Part shown: positions 11,042 to 21,063 of the stretch, in pieces | How the letters are laid out: every line of letters begins with the position of its first letter | How positions within the stretch are numbered: the stretch's first letter is position 1 | Origin: Prillingera fragicola | Lineage: Eukaryota > Basidiomycota > Tremellomycetes > Trichosporonales > Trichosporonaceae | Reading direction: 5' to 3' | Assembly (NCBI GenBank): GCA_002335605.1 | Contig: BEDY01000012.1 | Location: forward strand, 248,001 to 312,000 | DNA length: 64,000 nt | The notes under the pieces: model-generated | The model's input: the letters and a program-made list of their open reading frames with translations, nothing else | The model's database searches: none | What the model was told of the DNA's origin: nothing | Made by a program: the position numbers and the translations under genes

Positions 11042-11715
11042 TGCTTGTCCGTGGCAGTGGAGCGTGCGGAACTGGTCGTGTGAGGTAGGCTGGTGGTAGT
11101 GTTGTGGTCCTTGCGGTCGTCGGGGGTTCGAGTCTGGGTGTAATACAGTCGGTGGATCAGTGTACTCTGCGTACGTGTGTGGTGGGGTTGCTTGTAGCCT
11201 GTGGATCGCAGTCCGAGTCGTTGCTGAAGAGCATCTCCCAGTTACGACTCTTTATAGCAAGCGCGCAAGACACCTCTGACGACCACGCACACGACCTGCG
11301 CACTAGCAAGTCACCCACGTTCCAAGCCACATCTAGTCTTGGAGCTTGGAAGAGCCTATTCCAAGCCACAGGTGCCGAAACATACATCTCGGCACTGTAT
11401 AGTTGGACGCACGTTTCTTATCAACAGGGTGCCACAGGGTGAGCGGGTTTGGCCGCCACTGCTTGCTTCGGCAGCAGCAGAGGTGAGGGTGGGGCTGCGG
11501 GGATGCGAGACCTTGCTCCTTCGGACTCCATGTCGTCGGCATGCTCGCCAAAGGTCAGGAGGGTAGAGGAGGAAGGGTAAATCGGCGAATTAAAGTGCCA
11601 CTGGATCGAGTGTTGATTGGTACATCCTGCCCATGTGCCTCTCCCCCTCTCTTGCTCCCCCACCTCTCTCGGCGTCGTTGTCAAATGCATACCCCATTTT
11701 CCAATACCCATATCG

Positions 11716-11838
11716 CTCTGCCTTATTCCTGCCAGGCACTGCCTTATTATCTCTTCAACTATAAGGCAGTGCCTGAGGTCAGCCGTCAACAATAAGGCAG
11801 TGCCTGGTAAATCAGCAAGATAATAAGGCAGTGCCTGA
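11716..11838. repeat. Five copies of the CTGCCTTATT / AATAAGGCAG motif, two forming a 15-bp inverted repeat
   Basis: Copies at 11716-11729 and 11733-11750 (CTGCCTTATT orientation) and at 11761-11776, 11791-11807 and 11822-11838 (AATAAGGCAG orientation). Four of them extend to GGCAGTGCCTG or its complement. 11733-11747 and 11761-11775 are perfect complements separated by 13 bases, giving a potential hairpin or a palindromic protein site. Confidence 0.85.
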
Positions 11839-12084
11839 GCATGTTCACCATCTCGACCTGCTTGATTGCCATCATTCACATCGTGAGCAGCACTGACCCG
11901 GATCCTGTCGCTGGCCGTGATAGCGCACGGGTGTAAGCACCCTCTTCTAAGTGGTTTAGACAGGAAACACGTTCGAAAGTCACGCAAAGTTGATGCAGCT
12001 CGTGCTTCTCCGAGATGTCGAAGGAGCGGCGATGGGCAATCACCAGCGCCGACGAGAAGCGCATCCCCGTCCTCCACTTCCGAT

Positions 12085-12133
12085 ATTTGGCCAAATGGTC
12101 GACTTGGCCAAATAAACGCGTCGTTTGGCCAAA
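12085..12133. repeat. Clustered TTGGCCAAAT palindromes
   Basis: ATTTGGCCAAAT at 12085-12096 (12-bp palindrome), TTGGCCAAAT at 12104-12113 and TTTGGCCAAA at 12124-12133, spaced 19-20 bp (about two helical turns) apart; half sites at about 12152 and 12233. The regular spacing suggests binding of a dimeric regulator. Confidence 0.75.
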
Positions 12134-12265
12134 TAGTTGTCCAAGCCGCTTCGCCAAATCATGCACGCACAAGTCCGACGTCGCAGCGTGCATGTCGAGC
12201 ACGTTTCACAGAGCAAGAGGATGCGGAAACTCATTTGGCCGGTGAGCGGTCACATCTGACATCAT

Positions 12266-12271
12266 CACGTG
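12266..12271. promoter_or_regulatory. CACGTG (PHO-type E-box)
   Basis: Perfect CACGTG 210 bp upstream of the fusion gene ATG. This is the core site of the fungal Pho4 bHLH phosphate-starvation regulator (also bound by Cbf1/USF-type proteins). Its place between a permease and a C-P cleaving enzyme fits phosphate control, but a single 6-bp match is weak evidence. Confidence 0.45.
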
Positions 12272-12273
12272 GA

Positions 12274-12311
12274 TTCTGCCTTATTCCGGAGGTTGCTCTG
12301 CCTTATTCTCG
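12274..12311. repeat. Two further CTGCCTTATTC copies
   Basis: TTCTGCCTTATTCCGG at 12274-12289 and GCTCTGCCTTATTCTCGG at about 12294-12311, immediately beside the CACGTG box and upstream of the fusion gene TATA box. Same core as the 11716-11838 cluster. Confidence 0.8.
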
Positions 12312-12399
12312 GAGCAGTCTTTGACATTTTGTGAGACGCCGTCGTGACGGTGGCCCTGGTTCATGGGGGACCACCTGGGCATGCACAAGAGGGCAGAGG

Positions 12400-12405
12400 T
12401 ATAAA
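12400..12405 (+). promoter_or_regulatory. TATA box of the phosphonate oxygenase fusion gene
   Basis: TATAAA in gcagaggtataaagatag, 76 bp upstream of the ATG at 12481. Confidence 0.6.
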
Positions 12406-12480
12406 GATAGCTTGGCCAGGCGATGCCAAGTCATTCAAACTCGCTTATTCGCAGCACTACCACCACAACACCACTACACA

Positions 12481-14224
12481 ATGCCCACAGCAACGACGCC
12501 ATTCTACGACATCCCGTACACCCTCACGCCGGCGCAGCACGCCAGCTTTGAGGAGGACGGCTTCCTCATGCTCCCCGACGTCCTCACCCCCGACGAGGTC
12601 AAGGCCCTGCAGCAGTGGACTGCCGAGGTCAAGGCGTGGCCTAACCGCAAGGGCGAGCACATGCCGTACGAGGAGGTGCGCGCGGATGGCACCACTGGGC
12701 TGTGTCGGACAGAGAGTAAGTGAAGCCAAGTGGTTACGTGATCTGCACACCATCGGCCACCTCCGCCTGCCCCCACCGGTTAGTCACCACTTACACCGTC
12801 AGACTATGCAAACTACCACCCGGGCTTTGGCAACCTGTTCCGCGGCGCACGTCTCACGGGCATCCTCTCGGAGCTCATGGGGGAGCAGGCTGTGCTGTTC
12901 AAGGAAAAGATCAACTACAAGGAAGCCGGCGGGTCGGGCGGGTTCGACGCGCACATTGACGCCAACGCGTACAACCACGCCGGGGCGGTCAAGCACCAGA
13001 CGTTTCTCATGGCCGTCAACGACATGGACATGAGTAACGGGTGTCTCGAGGTCGTCAAGGGGAGTCACAAGATGCAGGTCCCTCTTGGTTCCAACAAGGT
13101 GAGCCCTACCCTCCCACATAGACGCTGACACGGACAGTGCATCGAGCCAGAGTGGGAGGCAGCGCACGAATGGACACCCGTCCCGATGCCAGCCGGCGCG
13201 CTCCTGCTGTTCGGGAGCTACCTCGCGCACCGCTCCGGGCCCAACTCGTCCCCCCGCCCCCGCTACGCCATCTACGCGACGTACAACGGCGTCTCGGAGG
13301 GCGACAAGCACGACGCCTACTACGCCCACCGGCGCGAGGCTTGGCCGCCGACCTTTGAGCGCGACCCGGACGTCGACTATACCGAGGGTGCGATCACGTA
13401 CGCTTACGGAAGTCCTATGACTGGCGGCAAGGCTGCTATTGATGCGCAGCTTAGGAAGAGTCAGGCTGTGGATAGTGTGCTGCAGACTATCAAGGCGTGA
13501 GAGTCCCCTCCTGTTCCCGCCTAGTCGTCTTGTTCTTGTGTACATTCTGGGTGTGCGCCGCGGTACTCCGCGTCGCCCAGCCATAGCCATGCAGCGTGTG
13601 TCTCCACTGGTTGTCACCCGCGTTCCCTCTGCACCCCATCTCTGACTCGCCTCCCTCCTATCGTTCACCTCCCCTCCCACCGTTTGTGGCGACTAACGCC
13701 TCAGCCAAGGCGACGCCGACTACATTGGCGAATCCATCTCCCAACTCGCCCACTCCCTCCAAGCCGCAGCGCAAGCCCAGCAATCCGGCGCCGACGACGA
13801 GACAACAATCGCCGCCCTCCTGCACGACATTGGCCAGTTCATCCCGCACCAAGCCGCGAAGACCATGCAGCACGCCGGCGCCTCCATCGGCCGCATGTCG
13901 CACGAAGCCGTCGGCGAAGCTTACCTCGCCCAACTCGGGTTTCCGGCTAAAGTCTGCACGCTGGTCGGCTCGCATGTGGTCGCTAAGCGCTATCTCACCG
14001 CGACCCGGGAGGGATACCTCGCCGCACTCAGTGGGGCATCCCAGGCGAGTCTCAGGTATCAAGGCGGGCCGTTTGATGCGCGGCAGGTGGAGGAGTTTGA
14101 GGCGGATCCGCTCTTCAAGGAAAAAGTCCAGTTGAGGCTTTGGGACGATGGGGCTAAAGTCGTTGGGTGGGAGGTTCCGGGGTTGGATTCTTATCGCGAC
14201 ATGATGATGCGGGTGCTTGCTTAG
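12481..14224 (+). CDS. Fusion of a PhyH Fe(II)/2-oxoglutarate dioxygenase (PhnY*/TmpA-like) with an HD diiron oxygenase (PhnZ/TmpB-like)
   Basis: Exons 12481..12715, 12803..13098, 13138..13496, 13705..14224; 469 residues. N-terminal half: PhyH fold with Fe ligands H129-x-D131 (FDAHIDANAY) and H208 (YLAHRSGPN), followed by the 2-oxoglutarate Arg region (SSPRPR). C-terminal half: HD-domain ligands H313, H337-D338 (LLHDIG), H363, H387 and D444, substrate residue K391 (HVVAKRYL) and the Tyr/Glu pair Y303/E306 (DYIGE). Spacings H313-H337, H363-H387, H387-D444 and Y303-E306-H313 equal those I know for bacterial PhnZ. In bacteria the two enzymes are separate: the first hydroxylates the carbon alpha to phosphorus of 2-aminoethylphosphonate (or its N-methylated forms), the second cleaves the C-P bond to glycine (or betaine) and phosphate. 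The apparent stop at 13498 overlaps the donor (GCGTGAGAG) of a 208-nt intron; splicing keeps the frame exactly and rebuilds the PhnZ N-terminal helix (VLQTIKAQGDADYIGE). Confidence 0.85.
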
Positions 14225-15979
14225 TGCTGCGCAGTGGGGTTATTGTTTATGCATTGTTTCGGTGGGTGATCTGGCGGACAGTTGTGGCTCCTTTAGCTGT
14301 TCTGTGAGAGGGTCGGCACTGCTGGCGAGGTATCGTTGCCCGCTGCAGTGTGTCTCAAAGCTGGTTGTGCATCTGTGAGGAACCTTTGACCTTGTCGGTG
14401 GCAGTGTCCACGGGGCTGCAGTCACGCATTCATAGCAAACAGTCGTCCAAGGCAATCGGTGCAGTGCCCACTGCGCTGCAGTCACGCATTCATGGCAAAC
14501 AGTCGTCCAAGGCAATCAGTCTTCACGCGACTTAACAGGCTCATGGCTAAGAAAGGCATATTTATTATTTGTAGGGGTAGTCACTACTGGCTGATGCACA
14601 CATAACAAGGTTGATTCAGTCAGCGTGCATGTCACCCATGCCTGTAGACCAGCGGATATCAAACCTTCATTCACCGTGAGATCGGGCCGGTAGTGGAAAC
14701 CACACCTGCGACGACACGACCCCCCTGCGTGGGTGGCCCAACAGCGCGCCAGAGTCGTGCCTCCTCTGACCCCAAACCACTTTCCTGGGATCTAGGACAC
14801 GGCATCTCCCACCTCACTACTCGGCACAACAAATCCAAACAGACAGTTGCGTGTACGGAGCATGAGCAACGGCAGCAATGGTCTGGCCCAGGAGACGACC
14901 TGTCACTGTGCGTACCTGCGTTTCGGCCCACCCACCCACTATTGACCCCATCACATGTCCCCGCCTGGCCCACCTCGCTGCTGCAAATAGACTCTGGAGC
15001 CATACGCCGTCCCCTGGGAAAATGATGCAAAACACAGCCTAGGCCAGTACGAACGACAGCGAGAGAGAGTGAAAAGTGCCTGGAGAGTACGCGTGTCACC
15101 ATGGTTCCCATAAAAATCATGCAGGTCGCGTCGATTGGATGATTACGTAAACTCCATGAATTGCGCACGGGACGCGTGAGGGCGCGGAGGCAGGATTCAG
15201 GGCCAGCCGCGTGCGTGCACACAGGGGCACACAGGGGGCGCACGCGGTAAGCGGAATGATGGACGGGGCGCAGGGGGCGTCTCACCTTGTCTTGTCACGG
15301 TTCGTGTCTTTGTTGTACTCTACTCTCATTGTTGTCTTTCTTGTCTGCGTTCGATTGATGCGTGGTAGTTCATGCTCCTTCTACACTAGAACCAGTGGAT
15401 CGTGTTCTACTGTTGCCATACTCTATGCATGAGACTGCTGTCCAGTTGGTGGTCGTCGCCACCCTTGAAACTCGTACTAGTTCCAGTGATGGGGTCCGTG
15501 CCGCGATGTGCGCCCCCTTGTTTACCCTGAAAATGGTTACCCTGAATTACCCCTTCTCTGGGCACGTCTGCTACTCCATCCCACTACTCTTTCGTCGTTC
15601 TCCTCTCCTCTTGTTGCTCTTCCCCCCTCTCGCTCTCGTCGTGGTCATTGACTGCTGGTCCAGTCTCTCCCTCTCCCTCTCTCAGTAGATAGTCGAGACT
15701 TACATAACTCTCCAAGTCGCAGCAACAGCGTTGCTCCCATCCATCAACCCCCTCCCCCTGCTGGTCAGAAACCCATCTTCCCCTGTCGACCGGTCACATT
15801 CTCCATCCACGTACACGGCAACAGTCACAAACCTCTTTTCTGGCATCAACACATCCTTGTTCCTACAAACTCTGTCGACCAAAGACTACGGCACTGCGTG
15901 TCTTCTTCTACACACTCTCCTTTTAATAATCCAACAAAGGCGCAGGTCGCCTCACGTCTCACCTCGCACATCAGCCATC
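14225..15979. other. Long intergenic region with a 60-bp tandem duplication and pyrimidine-rich leader
   Basis: No gene supported. 14401-14520 is a tandem duplication (separate entry). From about 15560 to 15960 the sequence is rich in CT runs, typical of a fungal core promoter and 5' leader for the ferric reductase gene that starts at 15980. Confidence 0.5.
14401..14520. repeat. 60-bp tandem duplication
   Basis: 14401-14460 and 14461-14520 align base for base with about five mismatches. Each contains GCAGTCACGCATTCAT and CAAACAGTCGTCCAAGGCAA. Non-coding; lies just downstream of the fusion gene. Confidence 0.9.
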
Positions 15980-18593
15980 ATGTCGGAAACGCTCATTGTC
16001 GCCAACGGCAACGAACCCGCACCAACCCAGGATGTCCCAACAGCCATCATGGCATCAACGTTCATGACTGTGGGCGACGCGCTCCAGCAAGAGCCGTCGT
16101 CTGCGCTCATGACTGTCGGGACTGCACTCCAAGCAGAGCCGTCTGCCGGCTCGGCCGTTGGAACACCAATCCACCAGACGCCCTCACCGTCACCGTCAGC
16201 GGCAATGAACCAGACCATGATGGAAAAGACTGCCCAGCACGAGTTGAATGGTACGTCGTCACCAATGATTACGTCTAACGCCTTCAGAAAACACACCCCG
16301 CAACCTCTGCATCGCTGTTGGCGCGCTGCTGGTCATTTGCATGCTCATGGCCCACCCTCGCTTTCTGGCCCGCCTCTTTGCCTCGGTTCACCGCAAAGCC
16401 GCCGCACGCGCAGAAGCAGCCGCCCGCCCATCGTATGCCTTTGACATGGATCACGCACAAAAAGCTGCATCGGCCAAGGTGCAGCCGCGGGTCGTGGCAG
16501 GCGGAGACCTAACAAAGGGCTGGTTTCTGCGTGCGGGCCGTCGTGGGCGTCACTCGGCTGCCGTTAGCACCTACGCGCCCGGGACCACGCCTGATGCCGA
16601 CCCCTTTGCGGCGCCGGACAGTGCTGGGGCCAGCGTGCGCTGCCCTCGTGCCGCGCTCGCGCCGCCACCGCACATTACGCCCATGTCCCACAAGCTGCCT
16701 GGTGCGCGTTGGCTGGCCATGGCCCCGTTCTGCCGCTTTCCCCGTCCTCTGTCGTCGCGTGCCGACGGTACCTCCCTGCTCATCATTGCCGTCTACATTG
16801 CGCTCATTGGCATCGCCATGACCTACAAGTCCAACGTGTCCAAGCCTGCAAAGGGGTCTGGCTACGGTGAAGACTTTCAGCGCACCGGCATGGTGGCCAT
16901 GTGCCAGATCCCTCTTGTCGTTGCCCTTGGCGTTCGTAACAACATTATCGGCCTGTGCGTCGGCAAAGGCTACGACCGCCTGCGCATCTTCCACAAGATT
17001 GTCGGCCGTGTCGTCTGTCTCGCTAGTGTCCTCCACTCGGCATTCTACATTCAAAAGTGGGCCGTCGCCAACAAGCTCGCCATGATGTCTACCAAGCCTA
17101 TTGCGATCACTGGCTTTGTCGCCTTTGCCGGCGCCGTCGTCATTGCCATTACCTCGCTCCCGTCCATTCGCCGCCGCATGTACGGCACTTTTGAGGCCTG
17201 CCACTACATTGGCATCATCATGATGCTTGCCGGCATGGCCGCCCACGTCCCCGTCGCTGTGCCATGGAGCATTGCTGCCGGTGGAGTCTACCTTGTCTCG
17301 ATCTTCTTCTCGCTCACCAAGACCCGCATCGCGCACGCTGACCTCGTCGCGCTCGCCGGCTGCACCACGACTCTGATTACGATTCCTGGCATTACAACTG
17401 GCTGGCGCGCGGGTCAGCACGTCAAGCTTCGTGTCGTCGCCAATGGCCTTCGCCGCACCATCGAGTCGCACCCTCTCACAATTGCCAGTGCCCCCGACTG
17501 CGGCGGTCTTGTTCTCATGTGCAAGGCTGCTGGTGACTGGAGCACGGACCTGTACCGCCTTGCGTCCTCTGGTGGTGAGCGTATCGATGCAGAGGTCGGT
17601 GTCTGGAAGCGCCGCGTTCTTGTCACCGTCGAGGGACCCTACGGCGGCACTGGCCACACCCTCACTCCGTCATTCTCATCAGTGCTCCTCATCGCTGGTG
17701 GCTCGGGCATCTCGCACTCGCTCGCTCTCGCTTCCGACCTCATCACTCGTTCCCCCTCTGGTGTCGTTCGCGCCCGCACGATTGACCTCGTCTGGGTCGT
17801 CCGCGTCCAGCAGACCGCTCGCGCACTCATTCCCACCATCCAGGGACTGGTCGAACAAGCCCGCAAGTGGGAGCAGACTGCCCTCGACGGCCGCCGCAAC
17901 GGTGCCGACCTTGCGCCGCCAACGGCCCTCCGCGTCCACATCTTTGTCACTCGCGTCCCCCACTCGTCGCCTCTCACCCTCGTCCCACGGAACTATGAGA
18001 GCGAGCTTCGTGAAAAGGGCTCCAAGCTCAACCCGTCCTCGGACCACGGCCACGGCCACGGCGACAAGTTTGGCTCCCAGTCTACGCTCGCCCACTCGGA
18101 CGACTCGCACCACTCGCAGGGCAGCAACAACTCGTCCATGGAGTACCTCGCCTACCTTCCATCCGAGGGCCACGACTGGGACGGCTACGACAACAGCAAC
18201 CACGGCCACAATGCTCCCACTGCCCCCGTCCGCGCGGCTCTTTCGGTCGACACCTCGGCTGCCGAAAAGACAAAGGCCGACTGGCTCCAGCGCAACCCCT
18301 CCAAGGCAGCTATAGCCCGCATCCGCTCCCGCCGCACAAACCCAGACGAGCCCATGTCCGGCATCAAGGCCTACCGCGGCCGCCCGGATCTTGTCAGCGT
18401 CCTCGCAAGCGTCACGGACGAGACAATGAGCCGCCACGGCCGCGCCATGACTGAGCCTTCGGGCGTGTTTGTCAGCGCGTGCGGACCAGAGTTTATGGTC
18501 AATGACGCGCGCGACGCGACCCGCAACGTGCTCAACTGGAAGCGCAAGGCTGTCGGCGGCGTCGAGTTTGAGGCCGAGTTCTTTGGCTTCTAA
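15980..18593 (+). CDS. Ferric reductase (FRE / NADPH oxidase-like transmembrane component) with a His-rich insertion
   Basis: Exons 15980..16250 and 16288..18593 (37-nt intron, gtacgt donor, ctaac branch); 858 residues. The N-terminal 90 residues are hydrophilic with an internal repeat (MTVGDALQQEPSS / MTVGTALQAEPS) and no signal peptide; a first membrane segment follows (NLCIAVGALLVICMLM). The ferric-reductase core holds the two bis-haem His pairs spaced 14 apart (IFHKIVG...VLHSAFY and EACHYIG...AAHVPVA). FAD motif HPLTIAS; NADPH motifs AGGSGISHSLAL and SACGPEFMVND. Transfers electrons from cytosolic NADPH to external Fe(III)/Cu(II). Unusual: a linker between the two NAD motifs (about 18037-18215) with HGHGHGD, HSDDSHHSQ and NHGHN, possibly a metal-sensing or binding loop. 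The C-terminal EFFGF matches FRE family ends. Confidence 0.9.
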
Positions 18594-19820
18594 GGGACAA
18601 AGGGGAGGGATTCTAGACACTTTTACTCATTCTAGACATGACGCGTGACGAGCTCTTGTGTATTTTTCTCGCTGATTCTCGCCCTGGTGGCGAGGTGTAT
18701 CATTGTATTATACATGCATGTGCTTTTATTACGCAACAAGTCTGGATGCTGGGGAAGTGAAGGAGGTGAAGGTGTGAGCTTTTGACAGGTGTGAACGGGA
18801 TGGGGACGACGGGGAGACGCCACTCGGCTGGCCTACACGATCACGCTGGATACTGACCTCTTCACCATCTGGCCAGCTTCTGGTCGTCTCCGCGCTGATG
18901 TGCGCTGTGCACGTTGAGAGCACGACAGCATGAGGATGGGACCATGGGCAGTGCCTCGTACCTGCGTGCGCGTTGGAAAGAACGTCGCGTCCTGCGGCAC
19001 AAGGGCGGTTATCGAAGCGAGTTTGGGCCGACTTGGGAGGAGGCAAGAGGCACACTGTTGGAGGGAGGGGTGTGAGGGACGTTCGCCACGCACAACGCTG
19101 GATCTGGGGGATACTTTCGGGCGGCTGGAATGGCACTGCCCCTTTGGTCCGAACAAGAGTACGAGGGCTGGGTCGGTACAGTAGATCTAAGAGATCTCGG
19201 GGCAGAGTTGCCATTCCTCCTCGTTTGGTTTTGGCGTCTCTCCCTCCTGGCGCTGTCTGGTCTGTCTGGATTGATGCCCTGTTTGCCCGATGGTGTACTG
19301 CTGTGACTCTCTGGGAGGTGGTCTCAGATCATTGACCAGAGTCATATCTCTCGGAACAGTTGCTGCTGGCCAAGGTCACCCATGTACCTGCGGCTCTTCA
19401 GAAGACTTGGCTGCTCTGCAAGAGCCCATATTGGAGGATCTACCGGGCTTGATTCAAAAAACTTCACTGTACCACTGTCGTGCATCCATGCTGCATCGGA
19501 CTCGGAGGACGGCACAAGCTGCTTGATCCCAGAGTGGAGGTGGTCCACTCGAGCCAGGGACAAAGGCGGTGAGAGTGGCGGCATGCCCGGCGGTCAATCT
19601 TGCGTCTGCCCTGTTGTCTTGCACTGCGACTGTTCAGCTTGCACTGTCGCCCATGGCAAGCACGAGTATCTGGCAAGTCGTGCCAAGAACCTCAGATGCA
19701 TAGGGATAGTACACCTGGGCTTGGGAACCACTCACGGACTCGGGCTCACCTCTAGAACATTGCCCAGATGGTTGGCTTATATGAGCAAGTCCCACGACTC
19801 ATCCAGGCCGGTACACCACC
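18594..19820. other. Intergenic, no gene supported
   Basis: Short frames on both strands show no coding character. TTATATG at about 19777 precedes the next gene by roughly 45 bp and could be its TATA element. Confidence 0.5.
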
Positions 19821-20510
19821 ATGCGTCATCTAGCACTCACCTACCTCCTCCTCAGCCTAGCCACCAACGCCCAATCCAGCGACCCCACCGCCAGCGCCGC
19901 ACTCCCAACTCCACCGCCGGAAGACCTCCCGTTTTCAGGCAACCCCACCCCAGCCTACTCGGGGGGATGCCTACCAAGCTGCTGGCCGTACTGCCCCCCC
20001 GACGTCCCGTGCCAGCCAACCTCGAGGTCAGCGCCGAGCACGCCGAGCAACGCGTCGCCGGTGGAGGAGACTGATCCGGTAGCTAGCGACGGAGGAGACG
20101 CGCCAGTGTCTAATGGCGGCGTGTCCAGTAGCGGTAATGGCAACGGCATCGTCAGCGCCGTGGCGCCGACAGCGGCGCCCTCTTCGGCTAGTCAAGACAT
20201 GCCCAACGCTAGCACTACCAGCGCGGCCTCAACGGGGTCAACGCTTGCGGGGGGCTTTCCCGCGGGACCGACCGTGAGTGGCAGCGTCTTTCCGAACGCT
20301 GCTAGCCTGGCGAGTGCTGCGAGTGCCCTTGAGAGTGGGATGCCTCTGGGCGGGGCTGGGAGTGGGATTGGGGCTGGGAGGTCTGGAGGGTTGAACGGGT
20401 CAGTGGCTGGGTCGGCTGGGAGTGGCGCCGTGTGTGGTGGATTCGGGAGGGGTTGGGGTGTTGTTGCTGGGGTCGTTGTTTGGGTTGGCGTGGCTTGTAT
20501 AAGCTACTGA
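19821..20510 (+). CDS. Secreted Ser/Gly/Ala-rich surface protein, probably GPI-anchored
   Basis: Single exon, 229 residues. Signal peptide at residues 1-18 (MRHLALTYLLLSLATNAQS). A short four-Cys motif follows (GGCLPSCWPYCPPDVPCQP), then low-complexity Ser/Ala/Gly/Asn sequence with potential O-glycosylation, and a hydrophobic C-terminus (VVAGVVVWVGVACISY) preceded by small residues, as expected for a GPI-attachment signal. No enzyme domain. The signal peptide resembles that of the next gene downstream (21064-22410), so the two are probably tandem relatives. A cell-wall or adhesion role is inferred only from composition. Confidence 0.65.
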   Translation: MRHLALTYLLLSLATNAQSSDPTASAALPTPPPEDLPFSGNPTPAYSGGCLPSCWPYCPPDVPCQPTSRSAPSTPSNASPVEETDPVASDGGDAPVSNGGVSSSGNGNGIVSAVAPTAAPSSASQDMPNASTTSAASTGSTLAGGFPAGPTVSGSVFPNAASLASAASALESGMPLGGAGSGIGAGRSGGLNGSVAGSAGSGAVCGGFGRGWGVVAGVVVWVGVACISY

Positions 20511-21063
20511 GGAGTGAGCGAGACTCTAGCTGGAGGAGAGCATAGGTATTCTGGCAGGTTTATGGCAATGGATGGCAGTTGTGGCGGCAGCGATGTAACT
20601 GAGCGATGGCATCGCATAACGATCGCGGTGCTCGAACAGCCGCTGCTCTCAGCGCATCAGTAGCATACTCTTGATATTCTCACAGCATGCACCCTGCAAA
20701 ATGGCAAGCCAACGGCCACAGTGCAGCGAGGAATGGCGGATCTGAGATCTAGGACATCAACTCGGAGTCGGCTCGGAGACGGTTTGCAGTGCAGCACTGA
20801 GATCTTGGACTACTCTTCAGCAACGGCAGGATCTCTGTGCAACACTGTTCAGACTGTCTCTCGGGTTGCACATTGCTGTCAGAGAGGTCCAGGCTTGACG
20901 TCGATCAACGACATGTCGAGACTCACCGCCTTTATCATTGCCTCGCATTCTCAGGAATCCAAGCCCTACGGCCATGTTCAGTTACTATCACCATCGAGCC
21001 TTATAAGAACTAACCCAATCAGAACTGACCCAATCCAGCACCACCCCCAACTACACCTTCACA
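20511..21063. other. Intergenic between the two tandem secreted-protein genes
   Basis: No gene supported. CCTTATAAGAAC near 20999-21010 is a likely TATA element about 55 bp before the next ATG. Confidence 0.5.

Larger units (their letters stand above)
11042..12480. promoter_or_regulatory. Divergent intergenic region shared by the MFS permease and the phosphonate oxygenase fusion
   Basis: No gene supported. It contains a PHO-type CACGTG (12266-12271), TATA boxes facing each gene, seven copies of a CTGCCTTATT/AATAAGGCAG element (11716-12311) and at least three TTGGCCAAAT palindromes (12085-12133). Its length, twice that of most promoters in this window, and the motif clustering suggest regulated co-expression of the two flanking genes. 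Confidence 0.6.

Noticed and set aside
11110..11150. GGTTCGAGTC resembling a tRNA B box
   Set aside because: No matching acceptor or anticodon arms nearby.
11716..11838. Short repeats considered as a CRISPR-like array
   Set aside because: Eukaryotic context, mixed orientations, irregular spacing and only a 10-16 bp core.
13589..13645. ATG inside the long intron as a start for a separate HD oxygenase gene
   Set aside because: It reaches a stop after 18 codons and no donor site links it in phase to exon 4; the fusion reading is phase-perfect and restores the PhnZ N-terminal helix.
16509..17657. 382-residue minus-strand frame opposite the ferric reductase
   Set aside because: Antisense shadow of a strongly supported FRE gene with complete catalytic motifs.
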